52,510 bases of DNA from an uncultured Collinsella sp. (GTDB lineage Bacteria > Actinomycetota > Coriobacteriia > Coriobacteriales > Coriobacteriaceae): positions 1 to 52,510 of the forward strand of contig CABVDE010000009.1 in assembly GCA_902496945.1 (NCBI GenBank), read 5' to 3'. Below are positions 16,698-24,567 of the stretch, one piece after another; the first letter of the stretch is position 1, and the number at the start of each line of letters is the position of its first letter. The translations under genes and the position numbers were made by a program. Below the pieces are notes generated by a model that saw nothing but the letters and a program-made list of their open reading frames with translations, ran no database searches and was not told the DNA's origin.

Positions 16698-16731
16698 AAT
16701 AAACCCAAACGCCCTCGCGCTCGGGTTTATT
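16698..16731 (-). terminator. bidirectional terminator after the MFS gene
   Basis: AATAAACCC (16698-16706) pairs with GGGTTTATT (16723-16731). It lies about 25 bp past the MFS stop codon and upstream of the second ackA. Confidence 0.7.
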
Positions 16732-16756
16732 GCGTTGATATATAAGTTATCGATGC

Positions 16757-17926
16757 CTAAATACTCATGGCCTTTTGGCTTGTAAGACGAAATAGCGCGG
16801 GGATATACACCAAAGAAGAAATCCCAAGCGCGACAAGCAATACGACTCGAATGCCCGCGATGCTGCTCAACACAGTATTGAACAGATAGAAAAGGATGGC
16901 GCCCACCGCTACCATCTGGCTTTGAACCGAAATCAATGAACAGCGCATCGAAGAATCGGCAGCATTTTGAAAAATAGAGTATTTAATTGGAGCGAATAAC
17001 GAGTAAGCGACCGTCTGCAGCACATAGAACACGGGCAGTAAGTAAGCCGGAGTAAGGGGGATCAAAAACAAAGCAGTCAGGGAAAGGCGCACGATGCCGC
17101 AAATACGCGCAAAACGGCCCTTGTCGACATGAGCAATCACGCTGGGCGCAATAAACCCTATGGAGGCCGAGACAAGAAGCTGGACCGCAATGGTCACACC
17201 CGAAGCGACGGCATTCATTCCGCGGCCTGCAAGCAACAGTGAGAAAAAGTCTTCCAGAGCGACGAAAGCAAATGCCTGAGAACAGTCCATGATGAACGCT
17301 GACCGAAGAATACTATTACCCGCAATAGCGGACTTAATCATCTTCGGGTTAATTCCACGCTCAAGTGTCGCCGCAGTGCCCTCTCTTCTCGCCTCAGGAA
17401 TACAGACAACGACAACCAATGTCAGCACCATTGCGATGATATCGACCGAAAGCCCAATGAGATACGCGCCAGCGAACGAAATGAGACCGCCCACGCAAGC
17501 GGAGAGGGCATAAGAGGCATAGAAAACAAATCGCTCAACGACATTAAGTCTTACGAGTTGGTCCCGAGAAACGCTGTCAATGTAAATTGCTTCTATGGAT
17601 CCGCTCACACATGCAACGGCAAAACCCTTGAGAGCAAACGCACCGATTAAAAGCAGAGGAGATCGGACGAGGAGCAGGGCGGCGTAGTATCCAAGCATCC
17701 CCACGACGCCAACGAGACCGCTTGTCTTTCGTCCAAACCTATCAGCAATATAACCAGTAGGAACCTCAAGAATGAACTTGCTCACTTGGTATGCAATCAT
17801 CATGCCAGAAATCGCTACCATCGAAAGCCCGACGAACTCAAGGTAGACAGTCGGAAAATACAAAATGGTGCTGAAGTTCGACAGAAAAACGAACGTCATA
17901 TAAAGCAAAACCGTACGGTTTTTCAT
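16757..17926 (-). CDS. MFS transporter
   Basis: A 389-residue membrane protein of the major facilitator superfamily with about twelve hydrophobic segments. The loop between helices 2 and 3 carries the family signature GYIADRFGRKTSG. The substrate is not predictable; drug or metabolite efflux is common in this size class. GGAGGGCGGAGC directly precedes the ATG; the frame opens slightly earlier without a better site. The gene is visibly richer in A and T than its neighbours, as is the LysR gene upstream on the same strand, suggesting a shared, possibly acquired, origin. Confidence 0.85.
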   Translation of the reverse strand: MKNRTVLLYMTFVFLSNFSTILYFPTVYLEFVGLSMVAISGMMIAYQVSKFILEVPTGYIADRFGRKTSGLVGVVGMLGYYAALLLVRSPLLLIGAFALKGFAVACVSGSIEAIYIDSVSRDQLVRLNVVERFVFYASYALSACVGGLISFAGAYLIGLSVDIIAMVLTLVVVVCIPEARREGTAATLERGINPKMIKSAIAGNSILRSAFIMDCSQAFAFVALEDFFSLLLAGRGMNAVASGVTIAVQLLVSASIGFIAPSVIAHVDKGRFARICGIVRLSLTALFLIPLTPAYLLPVFYVLQTVAYSLFAPIKYSIFQNAADSSMRCSLISVQSQMVAVGAILFYLFNTVLSSIAGIRVVLLVALGISSLVYIPALFRLTSQKAMSI

Positions 17927-18005
17927 GCTCCGCCCTCCAAGAGTCAGCAATCTAAATCGGAATCTTGGAAAAGCATGAGAGCAAAGCTGTCAGCCATGTG
18001 TTACA

Positions 18006-18030
18006 AGGCGTCAATAATCACTTGACGCCT
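18006..18030. promoter_or_regulatory. inverted repeat between LysR and MFS genes
   Basis: AGGCGTCAA (18006-18014) and TTGACGCCT (18022-18030) form a 9-7-9 inverted repeat upstream of the MFS start and just after the LysR stop. It could be an operator for the neighbouring regulator or a weak terminator. Confidence 0.45.
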
Positions 18031-18045
18031 CGAAGCCAATTAATC

Positions 18046-18936
18046 TCACGAAGCAAGATGACGCAATAGGTGCAGAAAAACCGTCTGGTGTCGATCAGTC
18101 CAGGAATTGTGCCGATAGCAAAAGTAGATAGGCAAGGTTACATCACGCGAACCTTCAATGGAGCACTCACTCACTTCTAATCCATCCGATGCGAGAGAGG
18201 ACCCGGACAAACTCAATATCAATCCCCCGGCTTGAAGAAACTCAGTCTGCGCCCTGTTTCCGTATTCGACATCACGGAAACGGAAATTAACGAGCTGGGC
18301 TTCGGGACATTGATTGATTGCATTGAGACAGGGCGACAAATTAATGGGAACAGCGAGCCTGCCGCCCAGCAACTCACGAATGGTCATAGCGTCCACAGAT
18401 TGATGACCCGCTGGACATGAAAGGACCTTGAGCTCCTTTTCACCCAAGTATTTCGAAGAAAGGACGCTGTCCCGTGGTTCCTCAAATGAGATGGCCGCGT
18501 CCGAAATTCCGAGCATAAGCGACTCAAAGCATGTAGCCGTTGGCTGATGCCACACATCGAGGTGAATCTGAGGGTGCGAGCGTTCAAACGAGTCGTACCA
18601 GTTTTCGGCAAAAAGACGCCCCCGCCCGTGAAGGCAGGGGGCATAAAGACGAAAGTGACCATCGGGCGAAACGCCGTCGTTCCTCGATTGAGCGTACTTT
18701 TTGAGATCGCCGACTTGCGCCAGGATCATGCGCGCGCGACGCGCGAATTCTCGACCCACAGGAGACAAAACAGCCTCCCCTGTTGATCGGTCGAGCAAAA
18801 CAACCTGATACTCAGATTCCAGCTTCTTGATTGCCGACGAAACGGCCTGCGGGCTCACATGAACGGCGCGAGCCGCTTTGCGCACGCCACCGTAGTTCGC
18901 TACCGCTTGAAGGTATTCGAGTTGAGAAAGCTGCAT
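18046..18936 (-). CDS. LysR-family transcriptional regulator
   Basis: This 296-residue protein has an N-terminal winged helix-turn-helix (residues 1-60: LEYLQAVANYGGVRKAARAV, then HVSPQAVSSAIKKLE and RSTGEAVLSPVG), followed by a periplasmic-binding-protein-like effector domain. It probably controls the MFS gene just downstream on the same strand; an inverted repeat separates them. The inducer is unknown. GGAG lies six bases before the ATG. Base composition is lower in GC than the flanks, as for the MFS gene. Confidence 0.88.
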   Translation of the reverse strand: MQLSQLEYLQAVANYGGVRKAARAVHVSPQAVSSAIKKLESEYQVVLLDRSTGEAVLSPVGREFARRARMILAQVGDLKKYAQSRNDGVSPDGHFRLYAPCLHGRGRLFAENWYDSFERSHPQIHLDVWHQPTATCFESLMLGISDAAISFEEPRDSVLSSKYLGEKELKVLSCPAGHQSVDAMTIRELLGGRLAVPINLSPCLNAINQCPEAQLVNFRFRDVEYGNRAQTEFLQAGGLILSLSGSSLASDGLEVSECSIEGSRDVTLPIYFCYRHNSWTDRHQTVFLHLLRHLAS

Positions 18937-18977
18937 AAGTTACTCCAAAGGCAGCCAAGGCGACGAACCGCTCGTCC

Positions 18978-19313
18978 TCAGATGAGGTTCTCGCCCAGGT
19001 TCTTGCCGCCGAGAACGTGCATGTGGAAGTGCATGACGGTCTGGCCGGCGTTGACGCCCTTGTTGGAGATGACGCGGAAACCGTCCTCCAGACCCTTGGC
19101 CTTGGCGACCTCCTGGACGGCGTGAGCCATGGCGCCCATGGTCTCGGCAGGCACGTTGTCGGCGATGTCGCTGTAGTGCTTCTTGGGGATCACGAGCGTG
19201 TGGACCGGCGCCTGGGGGTTGAGGTCGTCGAACGCGATGACCTGGTCGTCCTCATAGACAACGGTCGAGGGGATCACGTGGTTGGCAATTTTGCAGAAGA
19301 TGCAATCGCACAT
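18978..19313 (-). CDS. HIT family protein (HINT-like)
   Basis: Histidine triad proteins hydrolyse adenylated substrates such as AMP-lysine or other nucleoside phosphoramidates. The 111-residue protein starts MCDCIFCKIANHVIPSTVVYE, contains FDDLNPQAPVHTLVIPKKH, and ends with the triad HFHMHVLGGKNLGE. Two N-terminal cysteines and internal histidines may bind zinc. AAAGGAA precedes the start. It follows xseB on the same strand with a 50-bp gap. Confidence 0.93.
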   Translation of the reverse strand: MCDCIFCKIANHVIPSTVVYEDDQVIAFDDLNPQAPVHTLVIPKKHYSDIADNVPAETMGAMAHAVQEVAKAKGLEDGFRVISNKGVNAGQTVMHFHMHVLGGKNLGENLI

Positions 19314-19363
19314 GGTTGGTTCCTTTCTTACAGACCAAGGTAAATTATATTTAGTCGGGATGA

Positions 19364-19630
19364 TTAGAACGAGAGGTTGTCGTCGGTGTTGGCAGCTTCG
19401 CCGTCGGCGAGCACGTCGTTGCCGTCGACGTCCTTCAGGAGCACCGAGACCTTCTGCTCGGCATCGGACAAGCGAGTACGCAGGCTCTTGAGGAGCTCGA
19501 CGCCGCGGGTGTAGCCCTCGAGCGACTCTTCGAGCTCCATATCACCCGACTCAAGACTGCGGATAATGAGCTCCAACTCCTGAGAAGCCTGCTTGTACGT
19601 AAGCTGCTCGACCGGGGTCTTCTCTGCCAT
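19364..19630 (-). CDS. xseB: exodeoxyribonuclease VII small subunit
   Basis: XseB binds several-to-one along XseA to form exonuclease VII, which degrades single-stranded DNA. The 88-residue protein has the family pattern: LTYKQASQELELIIRSLESG, then DMELEESLEGYTRGVELLK, then a C-terminal coiled segment. An acidic tail of about 20 residues follows. AAAGGAAA lies before the ATG. It is 42 bp downstream of xseA, so the two form an operon. Confidence 0.93.
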   Translation of the reverse strand: MAEKTPVEQLTYKQASQELELIIRSLESGDMELEESLEGYTRGVELLKSLRTRLSDAEQKVSVLLKDVDGNDVLADGEAANTDDNLSF

Positions 19631-19672
19631 ATCTGTTTCCTTTCCTAAAGGTTTATCGCTATGAAACGCGGT

Positions 19673-21124
19673 CTATTCGACCGTATTGACCGTTGCTGCC
19701 ACGTTGCCGTCTGCCATGCGCACGCGAATGGCGTCGCCGGGCTTAAAGGTCTTGGCGCTCGTAGCCACGCCGTCATCGCTATAGGCGATGGAGTAGCCGC
19801 GTGCAAGTACCTTGAGCGGTGACAGGGCGTCGAGCGAAGCCGCCGCACGGCCCAGATCGGACGCGGGCTTGCTGAGCATCGTGCGTCCCTGATGCTCCAG
19901 ACGAGAGCTCGCGAGCATGAGCGCATGGCGTTTACCGTCGAGCCCCGAGGTGCTTGCGACCAGGCGCTCAGGCAGACGCTCGAAGTTGGAGCGGAAGGCT
20001 CCGACCGAGCGCGTAATGGCACCGGACAGACGGTCGGCCGTCAAGGCAAGCTCCGACTCGCGACGCTCGACCATAAACGTAGGGTCGTTAAGACACGGGC
20101 GGCACGCGGCTGCATCGAGCGCGTCGCCCAGACGAGCCGCATAGGTGTCCCAGGCACGACGACCGCGCTGGTCGAGCATTTCCAGATCGACCTGATTCGA
20201 ACCGATCATCGAAGCCATCGCGGCGCCCAGACGCTGATGGCGCGTCTCGAGCACGTCGGCCAACTCCGTCATAGCCGGCGCCACCGATTCTGCCGCCGCC
20301 GTGGGCGTGGAGGTGCGACGGTCACTCACCATGTCGCAGATCGAAGTATCGGGCTCGTGGCCGATACCCGTCACCACGGGCACGGGACAGGCCGCCACCG
20401 CACGGGCGAGGTCTTCGTCATTAAAAGTCATAAGATCCTCGAAGGAGCCACCGCCACGCACGAGCAAAATGCAATCGGGCGCCGGCGTAATGGCGGCGGC
20501 ACGGCGCAGTCCCTCGATAAGTTCTGTCGGCGCACCCTCGCCCTGGACCTTAGCGCCCACACAAATGAGCTCGACGAGCGGATTACGACGGCGCAGCGTA
20601 CGCTTGACGTCGTCGATCACGGCGCCCGAAAGCGAGGTGACAACCGCCACGCGTGAGCAAAACACCGGGATGCGGCGTTTACGGGACTCTTCCATCAGCC
20701 CCTCGCGGCGCAGCTTTTCGGCCAACTGCGCCACCTGCTGGCGCAGCAAGCCCTCCCCCGCCAGCGAGAACGAGCGAGCGACAAAGCTCATGCGACCCGT
20801 GGGCTTATAGAGGTTGAAGCTGCCCTTAAAGCTCACCTGCATGCCGTCGCGCAGATCGAAGGTGCGCTTGAGATAGACACCCTTCCAGATGATGCAGTCG
20901 ACGGCCGCCGAGTCGTCCTTGATTTGGAAGTAGCAGTGGCCGCTTCGGGCATTGGGACCGCGGAAACCCGTGACCTCGCCCAAAACGCTCAGCTGCGGAA
21001 TGGCATCGAGCGCGCCGGCGGCGATCTCCACCGCCTGGCTCACGCTGAGCTCTTTGCGCTCTTGCTCGTCCGAACCGTCGAACTCGGCGGAAACGGCACT
21101 GCCAGTTAGATTCCAGCCTGCCAC
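19673..21124 (-). CDS. xseA: exodeoxyribonuclease VII large subunit
   Basis: XseA is the catalytic subunit of exonuclease VII. An OB-fold occupies the first third (SVLGEVTGFRGPNARSGHCY, then FQIKDDSAAVDCIIWKG), followed by the nuclease domain with VVTSLSGAVIDDVKRTLRRR, ILLVRGGGSFEDLMTFNDE and VVTGIGHEPDTSICDMVSD, and a long coiled-coil C-terminus. The best start is GTG at 21124, preceded by AAAGGAGG; an ATG 18 bases further upstream lacks a site. At about 483 residues it is normal. xseB follows on the same strand. Confidence 0.93.
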   Translation of the reverse strand: MAGWNLTGSAVSAEFDGSDEQERKELSVSQAVEIAAGALDAIPQLSVLGEVTGFRGPNARSGHCYFQIKDDSAAVDCIIWKGVYLKRTFDLRDGMQVSFKGSFNLYKPTGRMSFVARSFSLAGEGLLRQQVAQLAEKLRREGLMEESRKRRIPVFCSRVAVVTSLSGAVIDDVKRTLRRRNPLVELICVGAKVQGEGAPTELIEGLRRAAAITPAPDCILLVRGGGSFEDLMTFNDEDLARAVAACPVPVVTGIGHEPDTSICDMVSDRRTSTPTAAAESVAPAMTELADVLETRHQRLGAAMASMIGSNQVDLEMLDQRGRRAWDTYAARLGDALDAAACRPCLNDPTFMVERRESELALTADRLSGAITRSVGAFRSNFERLPERLVASTSGLDGKRHALMLASSRLEHQGRTMLSKPASDLGRAAASLDALSPLKVLARGYSIAYSDDGVATSAKTFKPGDAIRVRMADGNVAATVNTVE

Positions 21125-21193
21125 GCAGCCTCCTTTCGTCATCGCGCACCGGGGCTCCGGCCCTGCGCAAATTCAAGTCCAACACATAGTACA

Positions 21194-21223
21194 GCGCCGC
21201 GGGGACACAAATCCCCGCGGCGC
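21194..21223 (-). terminator. strong hairpin after the YugP-like gene
   Basis: GCGCCGCGGGGA (21194-21205) pairs perfectly with 21212-21223. No T-run follows on the minus strand, so it may be a stability hairpin or a Rho-assisted terminator. Confidence 0.6.
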
Positions 21224-21239
21224 CGGCCGGTCCCATTTG

Positions 21240-21944
21240 TTATCGGTTGGAGTTTCTGTTGTAACGAGCCATAAGGTAGAGCAGCTGAATGATCGAAGTG
21301 AGCGCCGCGGCCACATAGGTAAGTGCGGCTGCCGTCAGCACCTTCTTGGCACCATTGACCTGCTTGGAGCTCATACCAGACTGCTCGATATACGCCACGG
21401 CACGTCGACTGGCGTCAATCTCGACCGGCAGCGTAACCAGCTGGAACAGCACGCTAAACGAGAAGAAGATCAGTGCGAGGGTCGTGAGTCCGGCAATGTT
21501 CATAAACAGGCCCATGAGCAACACGATCGTCCAGGTGTTCTGAGTAAAGTTGACGACCGGGACCAGGGCGGTGCGTACCTTCATCATGGCATAACCGCTT
21601 TGACGCTGGGCGGCGTGGCCCGCCTCGTGACAGGCAACGGCGACGCTTGCGACCGACCCGCCCGAACGGTTGGCGTCTGACAGATATAGGTTATTGTCCT
21701 GAGGGTTGTAATGGTCGGTGAGCTCACCGGCGACACCCTTGATACCCACGGCGTTGCAGCCGTTGGCGTCGAGCATGCGGCGAGCGACCATAGCGCCCGT
21801 GTCGCCGTCCGAGCGAACCTTGGACCAGGTTTTGTACGTCGAGTTGATATAGTTCTGCGCGGCAAGGCCAAGCACCGTGCAGACAAGAACAACCAGCAGG
21901 TACAGCGGGTCGATGCCAAAGCCGTATCCATAGTAATAAGGCAT
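21240..21944 (-). CDS. YugP-like zinc metallopeptidase, membrane
   Basis: A 234-residue integral membrane protein of the YugP/DUF2214-like neutral zinc metallopeptidase group. The N-terminal hydrophobic segment (PLYLLVVLVCTVLGLAAQ) is followed by a catalytic region with the zinc-binding HEAGHA in VAVACHEAGHAAQRQSG, and by two further hydrophobic stretches. The substrate is unknown. GGAGG lies eight bases upstream of the ATG. It stands alone between the rnd and xseA genes on the same strand. Confidence 0.88.
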   Translation of the reverse strand: MPYYYGYGFGIDPLYLLVVLVCTVLGLAAQNYINSTYKTWSKVRSDGDTGAMVARRMLDANGCNAVGIKGVAGELTDHYNPQDNNLYLSDANRSGGSVASVAVACHEAGHAAQRQSGYAMMKVRTALVPVVNFTQNTWTIVLLMGLFMNIAGLTTLALIFFSFSVLFQLVTLPVEIDASRRAVAYIEQSGMSSKQVNGAKKVLTAAALTYVAAALTSIIQLLYLMARYNRNSNR

Positions 21945-22008
21945 GCGAATTCCTCCGAATCGAGTTACACGTTGGAGGCATTCTACCCACTCAAGCGGCT
22001 AGGCTTCC

Positions 22009-23142
22009 TTACAGCAATTCAATTTTGCCATCTTTGACCGTCAACCCCATGTTGCCCGAGAGCAAATCGTCCAGGCGCGAGCCCACAAGCTCAAAGCGCC
22101 AGCCTTCGCGCAGGGGGCTCTGCTCGGGATGCTCAATATAGTCGGCCAGGTCATCGCGCGAGGCAATGACCGAGGTCGCCACGCCCGAGCGCTCGGCAAC
22201 CAGGCGGATGAGCGCGTACATCAGGTCGGTCACGCTTTCCAACTCCGGCGAGATCTGACGATGCCCACGAACCATAAGCGGCAGGCGGTCGTGCGGGCAG
22301 CTTGCGCCGCGCTTGATGGCCATGAGCGCGCCGTCCACGTCGCGCTCCCCCAGCTGGTCGGTACCGCGAATACTACGGAACTCCTCAACGCGCACGGGAT
22401 TGCGCTTGACAAGCGCCAGCAGCGTGTCGTCGGACATGACCCACTTGCGCGGGATGTTGCGACGCTCGGCGCGGTCCTCGCGCCAGGCGGCAAGTTCGCG
22501 CGCGATGCCCAGCTGGTGGCGGCTACACGAGTTGATGCGTTTGACCTTGCGGAATGCCTCGTGGCGATCGGCGCGATAGTGCGACTCGTCGGCAAGCGGG
22601 CGCAGCTCGTCGAGCACCCAGTCCACACGGCCCAGCTCGCGCAGGCGGCTCATCATCTCGGTATAGGCAACAATCAGGTACTTGACGTCATCGATCGCAT
22701 ACTCAATCTGCTTATCGGTCAGCGGGCGGCGCGACCAGTCGGTCAGCGACTCGGTCTTGGGCAGCGATACGCCGCAGAACGTCTGAACAAGCGCGCCATA
22801 CGAAATCTGCTGGCGCTCGCCCAAAAAGGCGGCGGCGACCTGTGTGTCGAAAATCGGTCGCGGCAGCACGCCCACGGTATGGAGCATAACCTCCATATCC
22901 TGCGAGCAGGCATGGAAGACCTTGGTCACGCTCTCGTCGGCCATAAGCTCGGCCAGCGGCGACAGGTCGTCGATCACCAGAGGATCGACCGCGACGCTCT
23001 CGGCGGGGGTGGCAATCTGAACCAGGCACAGGCGCGGATGGAACGTGCGCTCGCGCAAAAACTCGGTATCGACGGCAATCGCGTCGAACTCACGGGCGCG
23101 CTGGCAAAAGTCGAGTAGAGCCTGATGTGTGGAAATGTACAT
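22009..23142 (-). CDS. rnd: ribonuclease D
   Basis: RNase D is a 3'-5' exoribonuclease for tRNA precursors and structured RNA. The DEDDy active site is visible: VDTEFLRERTFHPRLCLVQ (ExoI), VFHACSQDMEVM (ExoII), and YAIDDVKYLIVAY (ExoIII, Tyr and Asp). An HRDC domain follows (AAWREDRAERRNIPRKWVMS). At 377 residues the length is normal. The start at 23142 (MYISTHQ) lacks a strong ribosome binding site; an in-frame ATG 36 bases upstream is the alternative. Divergent from the next gene. Confidence 0.93.
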   Translation of the reverse strand: MYISTHQALLDFCQRAREFDAIAVDTEFLRERTFHPRLCLVQIATPAESVAVDPLVIDDLSPLAELMADESVTKVFHACSQDMEVMLHTVGVLPRPIFDTQVAAAFLGERQQISYGALVQTFCGVSLPKTESLTDWSRRPLTDKQIEYAIDDVKYLIVAYTEMMSRLRELGRVDWVLDELRPLADESHYRADRHEAFRKVKRINSCSRHQLGIARELAAWREDRAERRNIPRKWVMSDDTLLALVKRNPVRVEEFRSIRGTDQLGERDVDGALMAIKRGASCPHDRLPLMVRGHRQISPELESVTDLMYALIRLVAERSGVATSVIASRDDLADYIEHPEQSPLREGWRFELVGSRLDDLLSGNMGLTVKDGKIELL

Positions 23143-23240
23143 ATCAACCCATCGAATAAGGTTAGGCCCGAAAAACACGGGTAGGATATCGGCAATGCCT
23201 TACAACTATACTCGGTTAGTCACAGAACGGGAACGTAAGT

Positions 23241-24158
23241 ATGCGCTGCCTTATCATCCACAACCCGGCATCGGGCCCCAGCTCAGATGAAATCTACGCA
23301 TTCACGCACGCCCTCGCGCAGAGCGGCGACGAGGTCGTGATGCGCTTTATCGGCGATGGCATGGAACCCGAGGACGCCGTGGCAGACGTGCGCGAATTCG
23401 ATCGCGTGGTGGTCTCAGGCGGCGACGGCACCGTCTCCAACGTGCTCGACCAGATGCGCGGATGCGGCATCCCCACGCTCGTCTTCCCCTCCGGCACGGC
23501 CTGCCTGTTCTTCAATAACATCGGTAACGCCCCCGAGGCGGCAGCACTTGCCAAAGCCTGTCGTGTCGGCCGCACCGTCAAGGCAGACATGGGCGAGCTC
23601 TTTTGGCTCGACGAGAACGGCAACGAGAAGCGCCACGGCTTTATCATCATCGCCGGCTCGGGCTACGATGCCGAGATCATGATGAAGGCCGCCCCCACCA
23701 AAAACGACATCGGCGAGATTGCCTACTTTCTGTCGGCGCTTGCCACGCCCAACCCCACGGTGGCGCACTTTACAATTGAGCATGACGGCATTGTCGAGGA
23801 GCTCGACGGTATCTGCTGCATGGCCGGCAACACCTCGGTCATCCAAAACGATATCAACCTGTTCCCCGATTGCCGCATGAACGACGGCATGGTCGACATC
23901 GCGGTCATCGAGCCCGTGCGCACCGTGCAGCTGCTGCCTACCGTGATCACCGCTGCACTCGACCCCGCCGGCAAGGTACTCGGCCGCCCGCAGTTCAAGA
24001 TCATCCAGACCAAGGAAGCCAAGATCACCTGCACGCCGTCGCTGGGCATGCAGTTCGACGGCGAGATCATCTCCAGCAATTCGGGCGTCTTTGGTGCCCG
24101 CGCACTTCCGCAATGTCTCGACCTGATCGTCGATGAATTCTCCCCGCTCGGAAAATAG
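23241..24158 (+). CDS. diacylglycerol kinase-like lipid kinase
   Basis: The protein belongs to the DAGK catalytic domain family (YegS/DgkB-like), which phosphorylates lipids such as diacylglycerol or undecaprenol. Residues 1-12 give IIHNPASGPSSDE, and the ATP-binding GGDGTVSNVLDQM lies near residue 60, followed by FPSGTACLF. The C-terminal beta-sandwich contains CMAGNTS and FPDCRMNDGMVDI. At 305 residues it is normal. The exact lipid is not predictable. It is followed 9 bp later by a 30-residue membrane peptide with its own ribosome binding site, probably in the same transcript. Confidence 0.9.
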   Translation: MRCLIIHNPASGPSSDEIYAFTHALAQSGDEVVMRFIGDGMEPEDAVADVREFDRVVVSGGDGTVSNVLDQMRGCGIPTLVFPSGTACLFFNNIGNAPEAAALAKACRVGRTVKADMGELFWLDENGNEKRHGFIIIAGSGYDAEIMMKAAPTKNDIGEIAYFLSALATPNPTVAHFTIEHDGIVEELDGICCMAGNTSVIQNDINLFPDCRMNDGMVDIAVIEPVRTVQLLPTVITAALDPAGKVLGRPQFKIIQTKEAKITCTPSLGMQFDGEIISSNSGVFGARALPQCLDLIVDEFSPLGK

Positions 24159-24167
24159 GAGGGCCCC

Positions 24168-24260
24168 ATGAACGACAACCCCCTGCTCGGCTTTATCGTC
24201 ATTGTTCTGGCCATGCTCGTCGGCTATGCGATCAACGTGATCCACCGTCGAAAAAAGTAA
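24168..24260 (+). CDS. 30-residue single-span membrane peptide
   Basis: This short frame has a strong AGGAGG site seven bases before its ATG, directly after the lipid-kinase stop, and is followed by a terminator. It encodes MNDNPLLGF, then a hydrophobic helix IVIVLAMLVGYAINVI, then a basic tail HRRKK, a clear N-out/C-in single-span topology. No family was recognised. It may anchor or tune the lipid kinase, but this rests only on adjacency. Confidence 0.7.
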   Translation: MNDNPLLGFIVIVLAMLVGYAINVIHRRKK

Positions 24261-24296
24261 TTCCACATCGGTATGATATTCATCCAATTATCGTCT

Positions 24297-24340
24297 CCCC
24301 AGCTGTTTATGCATTTGCCAAACAGCTGGGGATTTTCATT
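24297..24340 (+). terminator. intrinsic terminator after lipid kinase operon
   Basis: CCCCAGCTGTTT (24297-24308) pairs perfectly with AAACAGCTGGGG (24320-24331), followed by ATTTTCATTT. Confidence 0.9.
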
Positions 24341-24567
24341 TCGGACATTCCCAGCTACTTTATTCTGCTACAGTAATTACAGGGCGTCTTTATTAAAGTA
24401 AAGCTACAATATGAGTATTATTATCCGCTCATCGCATATTTTATGACGCTCATCGAGTATTTCATCGAATCTAATGAATACTCTTTAGACTTCCGATAGG
24501 CTAATAGATGTATTTATTAGCTGAAATCCTGCACGGTTCCACGGGGTTTCAACGGTTGGGAGGGATT
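24341..24567 (+). promoter_or_regulatory. upstream region of the C69 dipeptidase
   Basis: An AT-rich stretch with several possible -10 boxes. It holds a direct repeat, CGCTCATCG at 24426-24434 and 24447-24455, with a 21-bp period, and a third partial unit TTCATCG at 24461. The ribosome binding site GGGAGGG lies just before 24568. Confidence 0.5.
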
